Assembly: GCF_002332255.1 (NCBI RefSeq)
Contig: NZ_NRGW01000001.1
Coordinates: 3,224,001 to 3,288,000, forward strand
Origin: Halomonas sp. JB37
Lineage (GTDB): Bacteria; Pseudomonadota; Gammaproteobacteria; Pseudomonadales; Halomonadaceae
Direction: 5' to 3'
Length of the DNA: 64,000 bases
A program made the translations under genes and the position numbers. The notes under the pieces were generated by a model. The model saw nothing but the letters and a program-made list of their open reading frames with translations, had not been told where the DNA came from and made no database searches. Below, piece by piece: positions 1 through 8,951 of this stretch (position 1 is the first letter of the stretch; every line of letters begins with the position of its first letter).

Positions 1-537
1 GGTCAGATAGTCTGATCCTTTTGCTCCCGAGCAGAACCCCTTCTTGCCTTGCAGGATAAAGCCGCCACCATCGCGTTCGGTAGCGACTGTGCGCTTATCC
101 AGCGGGTTAAGGGTATTGCCCCAGAAAAGATGTTCTTGAGCAGTGGCGGCTAAAAGTCGCTGCTGCTGGTGTTGATTGCCGTAAAGTAATACCGACCCCA
201 CTTGCAGGTGGTGGAAAGCAAACACATGGGCAAGTGCTGAATCCACCCTGGCTAAGCGTCTGACCACTTGATAAACAAGTGACCATGGCTGCCCCTGACC
301 GCCATACTCAGTGGGTACAGCAAGCGTCAACAAACCGCTGTCACGAATCAGCTCGCGCTCAAAAGAGGCATGCCCACCCAGGCGATCACGCTCAACGGCA
401 CTTTCGGCTAGGCGCGCTGCCAACTGATCAGCAATGGTCAGCCAATGCTGCTGATCATCGCTCGACAGAACGTCTCGCTTGGGATCCACCGCTCTCAATC
501 GTTCAGACTGATCTGGATAGGCATTTCCAATGCTCAT
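1..537 (-). CDS. Acyl-CoA-dehydrogenase-fold flavoenzyme, SfnB/DszC-like (3' part beyond window)
   Basis: The frame is open from an ATG at 537 to the left edge, giving 179 N-terminal residues of a protein expected to be about 400 long. It carries the N-terminal helical region of the acyl-CoA dehydrogenase fold (VPTEYGGQG loop near residue 60, FCSGAKGSD near residue 170). In this fold, the sulfur-scavenging members (SfnB, DszC-type monooxygenases) use reduced flavin to oxygenate sulfur compounds. It is the last visible gene of a minus-strand ssuD-ssuE-ssuA series and starts 118 bp after ssuA, so I infer a role in sulfone or sulfonate use with FMNH2 from SsuE. A true acyl-CoA dehydrogenase cannot be excluded because the active-site half is outside the window. 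Confidence 0.75.
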   Translation of the reverse strand, partial: MSIGNAYPDQSERLRAVDPKRDVLSSDDQQHWLTIADQLAARLAESAVERDRLGGHASFERELIRDSGLLTLAVPTEYGGQGQPWSLVYQVVRRLARVDSALAHVFAFHHLQVGSVLLYGNQHQQQRLLAATAQEHLFWGNTLNPLDKRTVATERDGGGFILQGKKGFCSGAKGSDYLT

Positions 538-655
538 GCGGCCACTCTCCTCAATGCATTAATGCAAAAACCAGAAAAAAGAACCATCAAACGGTAAAAC
601 GCAGGCCCAGGCACCCTGAGGCTCAATCGCCGTTAGTGGGTAAGGATACGGTGTA

Positions 656-1609
656 TTACTCATCGCTAGGCCGCCATACCACAGAAGCGATATCCAACTC
701 GTGGGGAATAAGCTCCAATTCAAAGAAGGTATCGGCGATATCCTGCTGCTGAGCAATCACTTCATCAGACAGATATTGAGCACCGTAGCTTGCGCGATTC
801 GCGGCTACATACACCACATCCGGATCAAGGCCGATGGAAGGGGCTAGCAGCTCAGCCACTTCACGCAGGTTATCAGCTGCCCAGCTATCTAGTTCCTGTA
901 GCTCTTGTACAATCTCTTCAACAACATGCGGGTACTGCTCTACCAATGGCCCTGCGGCAATATAAAACTCATGGTTACTGACTAAATCGGTACCGTCGGT
1001 CAGAATACGTGTTCCTAATGCATCTTCGGCAGCAGCCAAGTAGGGTTCCCAAATGACCCAGGCATCGACGCTGCCTCGCTCAAATGCTGCGCGCGCATCC
1101 GAAGGGGTTAAAAAGGCAGTGCGAATATCGTGGATCGATAGCCCGGCATCCTGTAGCGCACGTACCAACAGGTAATGGACATTAGAACCACGGTTTAGCG
1201 CAACGCGCTTGCCTTCCAGCTCGGTCACACTTTGGATAGGCGAATCTTCGTGCACAAGAATCGCTTCTGCTTGAGGCGCTGGGGGCTGGTGGGCCACATA
1301 AACAAGATCCGCCCCGGCAGCTTGGGCAAAGACCGGCGGTGTTTCACCTACCGTGCCAAAATCAATGCTGCCTACATTAAGGGCTTCCAGCATTTGTGGG
1401 CCAGCAGGAAACTCCGTCCAGGTGACATTGATATTACGATCAGAAAATCGTTCTTCCAGCGCTTGACGCTCTTTGAGCAGTACCAACGTGCCATACTTTT
1501 GGAAACCAATACGCAAGGTTTCAGGGTCATCGGCAGCCAATAATGAGTGAGGCAAGAAGGCCAACACTCCCGACAGTACGGCGGCAGATAAGGCCGATTG
1601 TTTGATCAT
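656..1609 (-). CDS. ssuA: Aliphatic sulfonate ABC transporter periplasmic binding protein
   Basis: This is a periplasmic solute-binding protein of the SsuA/TauA (NMT1-like) family, about 317 residues. A signal peptide with a hydrophobic run and an Ala-Ala cleavage region covers residues 1-26, followed by LRIGFQKYGTL, the usual start of the mature domain. I prefer the ATG at 1609 (MIKQ) over an upstream ATG at 1621 because a GGATGG stretch is correctly spaced before it. It lies 21 bp after ssuE and is probably cotranscribed. It would deliver alkanesulfonates to an SsuBC pump whose genes are not visible here and may lie beyond the left edge. Taurine-type substrates are possible. Confidence 0.88.
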   Translation of the reverse strand: MIKQSALSAAVLSGVLAFLPHSLLAADDPETLRIGFQKYGTLVLLKERQALEERFSDRNINVTWTEFPAGPQMLEALNVGSIDFGTVGETPPVFAQAAGADLVYVAHQPPAPQAEAILVHEDSPIQSVTELEGKRVALNRGSNVHYLLVRALQDAGLSIHDIRTAFLTPSDARAAFERGSVDAWVIWEPYLAAAEDALGTRILTDGTDLVSNHEFYIAAGPLVEQYPHVVEEIVQELQELDSWAADNLREVAELLAPSIGLDPDVVYVAANRASYGAQYLSDEVIAQQQDIADTFFELELIPHELDIASVVWRPSDE

Positions 1610-1630
1610 AATAGAGCCCATCCAAGAAAA

Positions 1631-2206
1631 TTAAGCGTAGGCAACAGAGCGCTGGTAGGCACTCGCTGATGCCGAACTCTGACTGGGGAGCGTTTCAATC
1701 AGCTCTTCAATAGAGCGACTGATCCGAGCGCTTGCCTCCTCCCCCACCTGATAGCGCTTTTCACCATCAAGCGTGAGCTGTTTCGCGTTGACGTAGACAC
1801 CGCCCAACACATTGCTGGCCCCTAACGCTGACAACACCGGCTTTAACGCGTAATCGATCACCAGTAGATGACTGTCAGAGCCGCCGTTGGCAAGAGGCAA
1901 CACTACTTTGCCTTTCAGCCCACGCTCAGGTATTAAATCCAGCAGCAGCTTAAGTGCCCCTGAAAAGCAGGCCTGGTAAACGGGCGTTGCCAACACAACC
2001 GCATCTGCCTTGGCGATCGCCTCTCGGTAGCGAACAATTTGAGGGGCTGTAAAATCAGCAAAAAACACTTCATTACCGTCAAACTCATTAACGTTGAATA
2101 CGTCTGTTTCGATCCCTTTTTCTTGTAGCTCGCTGTTAATAAAGTCGATTAACGCTGCGGTACGTGACAAACGGCCTGGGCTTCCTGCAATTAGTACAAC
2201 ACTCAT
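1631..2206 (-). CDS. ssuE: NAD(P)H-dependent FMN reductase of sulfonate monooxygenase
   Basis: A flavodoxin-fold NADPH:FMN reductase of about 191 residues. It supplies FMNH2 to the SsuD monooxygenase. The N-terminal phosphate-binding loop IAGSPGRLSRT and the central ATPVYQACFSGALKLLLD segment are typical of SsuE/MsuE. The start at 2206 (MSVV) is chosen over an upstream in-frame codon at 2227 because AAGGAGC sits 8 bp before it. It is 53 bp downstream of ssuD and 21 bp upstream of ssuA, forming a D-E-A order that differs from the E. coli ssuEADCB order. Confidence 0.92.
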   Translation of the reverse strand: MSVVLIAGSPGRLSRTAALIDFINSELQEKGIETDVFNVNEFDGNEVFFADFTAPQIVRYREAIAKADAVVLATPVYQACFSGALKLLLDLIPERGLKGKVVLPLANGGSDSHLLVIDYALKPVLSALGASNVLGGVYVNAKQLTLDGEKRYQVGEEASARISRSIEELIETLPSQSSASASAYQRSVAYA

Positions 2207-2259
2207 AACAAGCTCCTTATTCAACAAATAGCTAAGATGTCATGGATAGAAACAGTGAT

Positions 2260-3396
2260 TTAAGAGGCTGATTCCTGAGGCGTGCGCGTAGCTCTCGCAT
2301 CAAAAGCACCGCCTGTAAATACGCCCTCTTCTGTCACCGCCTGTTTACCGGGCAACAAAGGGAAGACGAGTTCAGCGAAGCGGATCGCCTCTTCAAGATG
2401 CGGATAACCCGAGAGCACAAACGTATCCACGCCCAAATCCGCGTACTCTTTCAAACGCTGCGCCACCGTTTCCGGGTCACCCACCAACGCCGTACCTGCT
2501 CCGCCTCTTACCAGCCCGACACCTGCCCAAAGATCAGGGCTTATCTCGAGCTTATCGCGCCTTCCACCGTGCAGCTCGGCCATGCGCCGCTGCCCAACGG
2601 AATCCATGCGGGAAAAATTCTCTTGAGCTTTTTGAATGGTTTCGTCATCGAGACTGGCAATCAGCTTATCTGCCGCCTGCCACGCCTCTTCGCGGGTTTC
2701 TCTCACAATCACATGGAGGCGCACGCCAAATTTTACCTCGCGCCCGTACTTGGCTGCGGCTGCACGTACCTCAGCGATTTTTTCCGCGACAGCGGCAGGG
2801 GGTTCGCCCCAAGTTAGATAGGCATCAACATGCTTTGCGGCTAATTGATGAGCGGCGGGGGAAGATCCGCCAAAATAAAGCGGTGGATAAGGCTTCTGGA
2901 CAGGATCAAAAAAATTCTTGGCTCCTTCAATCTGAAAGTATTTGCCCTGATGATCAACACTTTCGCCTTCCAACAGGCGCTTCCAAACCGTTAGAAATTC
3001 ATCGGCCACTTCATAGCGCTCGTCATGGGTCAAGTGAACCCCTTCGGCCGCCAGCTCAGCGGCATCGCCACCCGGCACTACATTGAGCAACAACCTGCCT
3101 TTTAACGCCTGATCCAGCGTTGCCGCCTGGCGAGCGGAGGCAGTAGGGCCTGAAATAGAGGTGCGCAAAGCCACCAATAATTTAATCCGCTGAGTGACGG
3201 GTACTAAACTTGAAGCCACCACCCAAGGGTCTAGGCAGCTGGATCCCGTAGGAATGAGTAAGCCATCATAACCATGGTGTTCTGCGGCAACCGCTATTTG
3301 CTGCAAATAAGCGTTGCTGGGTGGCCGCCCACTACCTTTACCCAAATAACGCGTATCGCCAGACGTAGGCAAAAACCAGAAAATATCTAAACTCAT
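2260..3396 (-). CDS. ssuD: FMNH2-dependent alkanesulfonate monooxygenase
   Basis: A 378-residue bacterial luciferase-like TIM-barrel monooxygenase. It cleaves alkanesulfonates to aldehyde and sulfite using FMNH2 from SsuE. The N-terminus [19 protein letters not shown], the SSCLDPW segment around residue 54 (the position of the conserved Cys of E. coli SsuD), and the VVPGGD and [13 protein letters not shown] blocks all match the family; length is also as expected. It is the first gene of the minus-strand sulfur cluster and faces an AT-rich divergent promoter region. Expression is presumably induced by sulfate limitation (known for the family; no CysB/Cbl site was assigned). Confidence 0.94.
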   Translation of the reverse strand: MSLDIFWFLPTSGDTRYLGKGSGRPPSNAYLQQIAVAAEHHGYDGLLIPTGSSCLDPWVVASSLVPVTQRIKLLVALRTSISGPTASARQAATLDQALKGRLLLNVVPGGDAAELAAEGVHLTHDERYEVADEFLTVWKRLLEGESVDHQGKYFQIEGAKNFFDPVQKPYPPLYFGGSSPAAHQLAAKHVDAYLTWGEPPAAVAEKIAEVRAAAAKYGREVKFGVRLHVIVRETREEAWQAADKLIASLDDETIQKAQENFSRMDSVGQRRMAELHGGRRDKLEISPDLWAGVGLVRGGAGTALVGDPETVAQRLKEYADLGVDTFVLSGYPHLEEAIRFAELVFPLLPGKQAVTEEGVFTGGAFDARATRTPQESAS

Positions 3397-3794
3397 CGCG
3401 TCATCATCCTGTCAATAACCTGTAGCCAGGTTGCAAAGGGCATTAAGCACTGATTACCAACAGCATAAAGAAATGGATAAAAGCCACACAAATCACTTTA
3501 TTAGATATAAATATTCAGAACACAAAAAGCCAGTCTAACGCCATCAACTTTCCGGCCACTTTTATTTTAACTATTCGCATCACAAGCCTTCTCAGGCTAT
3601 ATAGCCTCCGCTACTAAACCCCACCTTATCAATAAAAAAACCAACCAATCTCTTATGAAAAATACATTTAACTAAAAAACCTATCACTAAAAACAATTTG
3701 CTAATCATGAATTACAAAGCATCCATAACTATTTTTAAGCATCGGCATAGTGATTTATGGTCTTGCATTACTAACCATGACTGAGTACATCATT
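3397..3794. promoter_or_regulatory. AT-rich divergent promoter region between ssuD and metQ-like gene
   Basis: About 400 bp, strongly A+T-rich compared with the flanking genes, between the starts of two divergent sulfur-related operons. It must hold both promoters, but I could not assign -35/-10 elements or a CysB site with confidence. No SAM, cobalamin or T-box riboswitch pattern was recognised. No gene is seen in it. Confidence 0.5.
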
Positions 3795-4661
3795 ATGCGA
3801 ACACCCCCTCTCACTCGCTTTTTCTCTTTTGCCCAAGCTAGAAAATACTGGCTAACCAGCCTTTTATTGTCCTTTACCGCTATTTCACAGGTCAAAGCTG
3901 AAGACGTTAAAATTGGTGTTGTTTCAAATGGACTGATTGTCGATTCGATCTATGTCGCGGCTGATCTTGCAAAAGAACAAGGTATCAACGTTGAAGTGAT
4001 TGAATTTAGCGACTGGGTTCTTCCTAATACCGCCGTGCTAAATAAAGATATCGATATCAACTACTTTCAGCATGAACCTTTTCTGACCAATGCCGAGGAG
4101 GAGCGCGGCTTTGATTTAATCCCTCTTGCCTACGGGGTTGAGGGCTTAATGGGCATTTACTCAAAGGAATTTGATAAAGCAGAAGACATACCGGCGGGTA
4201 GCACCATTGCAGTAGCCGATGACCCAGTTAATCAGGGCCGAGGATTGCTGCTTTTAGAGCAAGCTGGATTAATAACCTTGCCTGAAGGCATTGGCTACCA
4301 TGCCAGTCTGTACGATATTGAAGACAATCCGTTGGATCTGTCTTTTGTAGAGCTACCAGGGCCACAGTTACCTCGCGCGTTTGAAGATGTTGCCGCTATT
4401 CTTAGCTACCCACATTACATAAAATCTTCCGGGGTGACTGATCCTGCAGATGCACTGCTATTTCATATTGACGATACGCATACTTTCGCGCTGCGTTTCG
4501 TTGTGCATCCTGATAACGAAGATGCTCCCGCTATTCATCAGTTCATTTCAATCTACCAGCAGGCACCTGAAGTAAAGGCCTCTCTTGAAGAAGCCTTCGG
4601 CGATAGCTCGCTGTATCAATTGGCATGGGAATACTTTCCTCCCTTGGAGCTGAGTGAATGA
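3795..4661 (+). CDS. MetQ/NlpA-family periplasmic substrate-binding protein
   Basis: A NlpA/MetQ-family binding protein of an ABC importer for methionine or a related sulfur compound. An N-terminal signal sequence (SLLLSFTAISQVKA) ends in a signal-peptidase I type site and lacks the lipobox cysteine usual in MetQ, so the protein may be soluble in the periplasm. The mature domain begins VKIGVVSNG and holds NYFQHEPFL, the conserved family block. The start is uncertain: ATGs at 3750, 3777 and 3795 are in frame and none has a strong ribosome site; 3795 gives the most normal signal peptide. Its stop overlaps metN by 4 bp. The Q-N-I order differs from E. coli metNIQ, and proximity to ssu genes fits a sulfur-source importer. 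Confidence 0.85.
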   Translation: MRTPPLTRFFSFAQARKYWLTSLLLSFTAISQVKAEDVKIGVVSNGLIVDSIYVAADLAKEQGINVEVIEFSDWVLPNTAVLNKDIDINYFQHEPFLTNAEEERGFDLIPLAYGVEGLMGIYSKEFDKAEDIPAGSTIAVADDPVNQGRGLLLLEQAGLITLPEGIGYHASLYDIEDNPLDLSFVELPGPQLPRAFEDVAAILSYPHYIKSSGVTDPADALLFHIDDTHTFALRFVVHPDNEDAPAIHQFISIYQQAPEVKASLEEAFGDSSLYQLAWEYFPPLELSE

Positions 4662-5791
4662 ATATTGCCGTTGCCCCCTATCGTAAGATAGCCCCTTCGG
4701 AGGCTGCTTATAGCCAAAAAACGTCTCCCCGCCCCCCTCTGCATCTGAGACTTGAAGGTGTCAGTAAAACCTATGTATCTGGTCAGCGGCGTGTGGAGGC
4801 GCTTAAAGATATCAATTTGGATATTTACCAGGGAGAGATCTTCGGCATTATAGGGAGGAGTGGTGCGGGTAAATCAAGCCTGATACGCACGCTGAATCGC
4901 CTTGAAGATGCCACTACCGGTAAAGTGCTGATTAATGGCGTCGATATCCAATCCCTCGATACAGGTGGTCTCGTTATACTACGCCGCCGCATTGGGATGA
5001 TTTTTCAGCACTTTAATCTGCTCTCTTCAGCGACAGTATTTGAAAATTTAGCGCTTCCGCTTAAAGCGGCGGGCATTCGTGATAAGAAGCGCATCCGGCA
5101 ACGGGCACAAGAGCTTCTGCGCTTAGTGGGCCTAGAGGGAAAAGAAGATGTTTACCCCTCTCGCCTTTCCGGTGGACAAAAACAGCGCGTTGGCATTGCC
5201 CGTGCGCTGATGCTAGACCCAGAAATTCTGCTATGCGACGAAGCGACCTCGGCACTCGACCCTGAAACGACGCAATCCATTTTGAGCCTCATCAAAGAGA
5301 TTAATAAAACGCTAAAATTGACCGTCGTACTGATTACTCACGAGATGTCAGTGATTAGTCAAATATGTGACCGTGTGGCGGTACTTGAAGATGGCGCGCT
5401 GGCTGAACTAGGGCCTGTTTGGCGCGTGTTCGGGCGCCCTGAACACGAAGCCACTCAGGCGTTACTGGCGCCATTAAAACCTAAAGTAGCTGACGATATT
5501 GCTCAGGCGATATCTGCTACGCCGGCGAATAGCACTTCCAGAGCGATTGTTAAGTTGTTTTTCGATGGAACCGCCGCCACCTACCTGCCCCTGGGCATCC
5601 TTAGCCAGCGTTTAGGCGGCGACCTCAGGCTGCTGCAGAGTGGCATTGGTCGACTTCAAGGCCATCCACAAGGCGAGCTGCTTGTCAGCCTGCCCTACCA
5701 GCAACACGAGCTAGCACAACGCCTCGAAACTATTAATGACCTTATCTCAACCGTGGAGGTACTCGGCTATGCTGTCCCAGCGAATGCTTGA
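4658..5791 (+). CDS. metN: Methionine-type ABC importer ATPase with C-terminal NIL domain
   Basis: A 377-residue cytoplasmic ATPase of the MetN family. Walker A (GRSGAGKSS) lies near residue 67, the signature LSGGQKQR near 170 and Walker B LLCDEATSALD follows. Residues from about 290 form the NIL domain, which in E. coli MetN binds methionine and inhibits transport. The ATG overlaps the preceding stop (ATGA arrangement), showing translational coupling. An N-terminal extension of about 30 residues precedes the ATPase core and looks poorly conserved. Substrate assignment follows the family; another sulfur amino acid or derivative is possible. Confidence 0.92.
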   Translation: MNIAVAPYRKIAPSEAAYSQKTSPRPPLHLRLEGVSKTYVSGQRRVEALKDINLDIYQGEIFGIIGRSGAGKSSLIRTLNRLEDATTGKVLINGVDIQSLDTGGLVILRRRIGMIFQHFNLLSSATVFENLALPLKAAGIRDKKRIRQRAQELLRLVGLEGKEDVYPSRLSGGQKQRVGIARALMLDPEILLCDEATSALDPETTQSILSLIKEINKTLKLTVVLITHEMSVISQICDRVAVLEDGALAELGPVWRVFGRPEHEATQALLAPLKPKVADDIAQAISATPANSTSRAIVKLFFDGTAATYLPLGILSQRLGGDLRLLQSGIGRLQGHPQGELLVSLPYQQHELAQRLETINDLISTVEVLGYAVPANA

Positions 5792-6425
5792 TGCACTTTG
5801 GCAAGCCTTTCTCGATACGCTTTATATGGTGGGTGTATCAGCGGCGATTGTATGGTTTGTGGGTATTCCACTGGCCATTATTTTGGTGACCACCGCCAGG
5901 GGGCAAATTTTTGAAGCCCCGCTGGTTAATAAAGTGCTAGGCAGCATTGTCAACGGCTTCCGCGCCACACCCTTTATCATTTTACTGGTTGCGCTGATCC
6001 CGCTTACCCGCTTGATTACTGGTACAACCATTGGCATTTGGGCAGCCGTTGTGCCTATTACTGTGAGCGCGACGCCTTTCTTTGCTCGCATTGCTGAAGT
6101 CAGTCTGCGCGAAGTCAGCTCAGGGGTGATTGAGGCTGCCCAGGCGATGGGTTGCCAAAAGCGCCATATCATTTTCAACGTTCTTCTGCCTGAGGCCTTA
6201 CCGGGGATTATCGGCGGCTTCACCATCACGCTTGTAGCCATGATTTCTGCCTCTGCCATGGCAGGTGCCATCGGTGCAGGCGGGTTAGGCGACTTAGCTA
6301 TTCGTTATGGCTACCAGCGCTACGATACCACCGTAATGCTTGCCGTTATTGCCATTCTTATTGCCATTGTTGCCATCATCCAGTATGCCGGTGACCGCTA
6401 TGTTTACCTTTTAAAAAACAGGTAG
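5769..6425 (+). CDS. metI: Methionine-type ABC importer permease
   Basis: A MetI-family inner-membrane permease of about 218 residues with five or six hydrophobic segments and the EAA loop (EAAQAMGCQKRHIIFNVLLPEALPG). I choose the ATG at 5769 rather than 5736 because GGAGG lies 9 bp upstream of it. The gene overlaps the end of metN by 23 bp, so the three genes form one tightly coupled operon. No clear hairpin terminator follows. Confidence 0.92.
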   Translation: MLSQRMLDALWQAFLDTLYMVGVSAAIVWFVGIPLAIILVTTARGQIFEAPLVNKVLGSIVNGFRATPFIILLVALIPLTRLITGTTIGIWAAVVPITVSATPFFARIAEVSLREVSSGVIEAAQAMGCQKRHIIFNVLLPEALPGIIGGFTITLVAMISASAMAGAIGAGGLGDLAIRYGYQRYDTTVMLAVIAILIAIVAIIQYAGDRYVYLLKNR

Positions 6426-6548
6426 GCCAATGTTTCTAACTCTTAATTAAGGTAGGCACCCAATCCATTCAGAAAAAGTTTTGGGGAAAGAGCATAGCTT
6501 CACCAAGGCGCTGGAGTAGTATCTTCAGCGTAGTGCTAACGAGGAAAC

Positions 6549-6880
6549 ATGATGACAAACAAGCGTCGCGGAGCAACCCCCCCAACACCTCCCGGAAACG
6601 GGCCGCAAAAGCCTGTTTGTAAACCGCGGTTTTACCCGCGATCGAGCTTTCCCATACTGAAAGCCAGGCACTGCTTGAGTTTCTGTATCGCCATCAGGAA
6701 GCACCGGAATTCACCGTACGCCTAAATACTTTGGCTATCAGGGACAACCGATGCACCCAGCACCGCGCCATTTTTGACTATGCGGGCCAAGCCCGCCGTG
6801 GTGAACGCGTTACCGTTAAAGGCGACCGACCTTATGTCAGTGAAACCGCTGCTGAAATCGAATGGGGACTCGTCGGGTAA
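6549..6880 (+). pseudogene. Small uncharacterised gene broken by a frameshift at a T run
   Basis: A reading frame opens at two tandem ATGs (6549, 6552) behind GAGGAA and encodes MTNKRRGATPPTPPGNGPQ and so on. It stays open until about 6720, but the convincing part of the product is in another frame: from 6632 on, a frame encodes LPAIELSHTESQALLEFLYR, then a block ending RPYVSETAAEIEWGLVG and a stop at 6880. Adding one T to the TTTT run at 6630-6633 joins the two into one protein of about 110 residues. I do not recognise the family; the C-terminal half could be a small helix-turn-helix-like fold. It is either a real frameshift or a sequencing error. It stands alone between metI and modE. Confidence 0.55.
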
Positions 6881-7007
6881 CGAGTATTGCTTTGCCGCTT
6901 ACCAAAAATATAAATGCTAGTACACCTACATAAGGCTGAAGGATGGACCTTGAACGATCGGTCGCTGCTAAACTAGCCCAACGCTGCCCAATCGCTGGAG
7001 ACACTTA

Positions 7008-7385
7008 ATGACACGGACCCACCATTTAAAGCCAACGTTTCAATTACGCTTGGTGCTGCATCGTGACGTGATTATTGGGCCGGGCAAAGCAGAACTGCTA
7101 GAAATGGTTAGCCAGACAGGTTCAATTTCAGCCGCTGGCCGCGCACTCAAGATGAGCTACAAAAAAGCCTGGCAGCTCATCGATACTATGAACAACCACT
7201 TTCCATCCCCTCTTGTATCGACCAGCTCTGGCGGTAACGAGCGCGGCGGTGCTCATCTCACGGAGCTTGGCAAGCAGGTGCTGACTCACTACCGTGCGTT
7301 GGAACGCCAGCTCTCGCTGGAGGACTCGACTGACGCTCAGGCGCTGCTTTCGCTATTGGCCCCGGCCAGCCATCCCAATCCCTGA
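7008..7385 (+). CDS. ModE-type winged helix regulator, DNA-binding domain only
   Basis: A 125-residue protein matching the N-terminal winged-helix domain of ModE (GPGKAELLEMVSQTGSISAAGRALKMSYKKAWQLID, residues 25-65; the GGxxRGGAxLTxxG wing at 72-90). E. coli ModE is about 260 residues and carries two molybdate-binding MOP repeats; these are absent here, the protein ending shortly after the wing helix. It is encoded 82 bp upstream of modA in the same direction, with a ModE-like operator between them, so I infer that it controls modABC. How it would sense molybdate is not evident. Confidence 0.85.
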   Translation: MTRTHHLKPTFQLRLVLHRDVIIGPGKAELLEMVSQTGSISAAGRALKMSYKKAWQLIDTMNNHFPSPLVSTSSGGNERGGAHLTELGKQVLTHYRALERQLSLEDSTDAQALLSLLAPASHPNP

Positions 7386-7430
7386 ACGTGCTTATTATCG
7401 TATTGAGCTAGTGAGCCGTTTTGTGTAATC

Positions 7431-7458
7431 TCCGCTATATCCATATGGAAATAACGGA
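7431..7458. promoter_or_regulatory. ModE-like operator upstream of modA
   Basis: Two 12-bp half-sites, TCCGCTATATCC and (reverse complement) TCCGTTATTTCC, agree at 10 of 12 positions and flank a 4-bp ATAT spacer. The TCCG.TAT.T half-site resembles the CGnTATAT / ATAnnCG dyad of enterobacterial ModE boxes. It ends 9 bp before the modA start, a position that would block transcription or early elongation of modABC. Confidence 0.7.
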
Positions 7459-7467
7459 ATTAATACA

Positions 7468-8253
7468 ATGCTTACACATGCAATGAATCGCCGTTTATTA
7501 GCCACTGCGCTGACACTAGCACTTCCAACCTCAGCCTTTGCCACTGACAACATTCAAGTCGCCGCCGCCGCCTCGCTTACCGATGCGCTCAATGACGCCA
7601 TTGCCGTCTATGAAGCTCAGCATGATGTTGACGTGACGCCCATTTATGCATCGTCCTCGACGCTTGCTCGGCAAATCGCCAATGGCAGCCCCACGGATCT
7701 CTTCCTGTCCGCCAACGTGCAGTGGATGGACTGGCTCGAAGAGCAAGGCGTCAACATCCAACAGCGCAGCGACTTACTCCAGAACCGTTTGGCGCTGGTA
7801 TCAGCGAGCCCTGACCTGCCAGAACAGTTCGTCCCAGGCGACGAGGCACGCATTGCAACGCTGCTAGAAGAGCGTGATCGTCTTTCCGTCGGCGACCCGG
7901 ATCACGTGCCGGCCGGTATCTACACCCAGCAAGCGCTGGAATTTCTCGGTGAGTGGGAAGAGCTGGAGCCAAAGCTTGCACGTGGCAACGACGTCCGCGC
8001 GGCGTTAACACTGGTAGAACGACAGGAAACGCCGCTTGGCGTTGTGTATCAAACTGATGCCTTTGCCAGTGACCGCGTGCGGGTACTCGGGCTATTTCCC
8101 ACCTCCAGCCATGAACCCATCACCTACCCCATTGCACTAATAGGGGCAGAGCAAAACGACGCGGCCGTGGCGCTGCGCGAGTGGTTAGCGAGCGAAGAAG
8201 CGCTGACTATTTTTGCTGACTATGGCTTCGACACCGACATTAGCAGCCCGTGA
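7468..8253 (+). CDS. modA: Molybdate ABC transporter periplasmic binding protein
   Basis: A 261-residue periplasmic molybdate-binding protein. A signal peptide ending in TSAFA covers the first 26 residues; the mature protein starts with IQVAAAASLTDAL, and SSSTLARQI and GSPTDLFLSAN contain the Ser residues that bind the oxyanion in ModA structures. A start at 7483 (MNRR) would give a shorter signal peptide and is also possible. It overlaps modB by 4 bp (GTGA). Expected regulation is repression by ModE when molybdate is sufficient, through the operator just upstream. Confidence 0.93.
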   Translation: MLTHAMNRRLLATALTLALPTSAFATDNIQVAAAASLTDALNDAIAVYEAQHDVDVTPIYASSSTLARQIANGSPTDLFLSANVQWMDWLEEQGVNIQQRSDLLQNRLALVSASPDLPEQFVPGDEARIATLLEERDRLSVGDPDHVPAGIYTQQALEFLGEWEELEPKLARGNDVRAALTLVERQETPLGVVYQTDAFASDRVRVLGLFPTSSHEPITYPIALIGAEQNDAAVALREWLASEEALTIFADYGFDTDISSP

Positions 8254-8951
8254 TACTGTCGCCAGCCGAATGGGAGGCTATCCGCCTTAGTCTCCTCATT
8301 GGCTTAGCGGCAGTGGCCTGGATTTTACCACCGGGCATTGCGGTTGCCTGGTGGTTAGCCCGACACGACTTCAGAGGCAAATCCATCGTCGATGGTTTTA
8401 TTCATCTACCGCTGGTGCTGCCACCCGTGGTAGTGGGCTATTTACTCTTAGTATCGCTCGGTCGACAAGGGGTGGTCGGCCAGTGGTTATATGCCACTCT
8501 CGGCGTATCACTACCCTTCACATGGCAAGGCGCCGCCGTTGCCAGCGGCGTGATGGCATTTCCATTATTGGTACGCGCACTACGCCTATCATTGGAAGCG
8601 GTGGACCCCAAGCTTGAAGCCGCAGCGCGAACGCTAGGCGCCAATCGCTGGCGAGTGTTTACCACCATTACGCTACCATTGGCCATTCCAGGCCTGCTGA
8701 CGGGCACCGTCTTGGCCTTTGCCCGCGCGCTTTCCGAGTTTGGTGCCACCATCACGTTTGCCTCTAATATCCCAAGCGAAACACGTACCTTGCCGCTGGC
8801 GCTGTATACGCTAATTCAGACGCCCGGCCAGGAATCAGCGGCAGCGCGGCTCTGTGTTATCGCTATCATCATCGCCCTGTTCTCATTGATCGCCTCTGAG
8901 TGGCTAGCTCGACGTACTAAACAAAGACTGCAGGAACGCGATGCCTACTAA
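8250..8951 (+). CDS. modB: Molybdate ABC transporter permease
   Basis: A 233-residue inner-membrane permease with five to six hydrophobic segments and the EAA motif (EAAARTLGANRWRVFTTITLPLAIPGLL). It starts with GTG at 8250, overlapping the modA stop, and its own stop overlaps the modC start at 8941. The order modA-modB-modC is the usual one. Confidence 0.93.
   Translation: MILSPAEWEAIRLSLLIGLAAVAWILPPGIAVAWWLARHDFRGKSIVDGFIHLPLVLPPVVVGYLLLVSLGRQGVVGQWLYATLGVSLPFTWQGAAVASGVMAFPLLVRALRLSLEAVDPKLEAAARTLGANRWRVFTTITLPLAIPGLLTGTVLAFARALSEFGATITFASNIPSETRTLPLALYTLIQTPGQESAAARLCVIAIIIALFSLIASEWLARRTKQRLQERDAY

Noticed and set aside
279..752. Open frame of 157 codons on the plus strand
   Set aside because: It is antisense to the well supported acyl-CoA-dehydrogenase-like gene and has the composition of a shadow frame.
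3397..3794. SAM riboswitch or MetJ boxes before the metQ-like gene
   Set aside because: No recognisable SAM-riboswitch core and no repeated AGACGTCT-like met boxes in the region.
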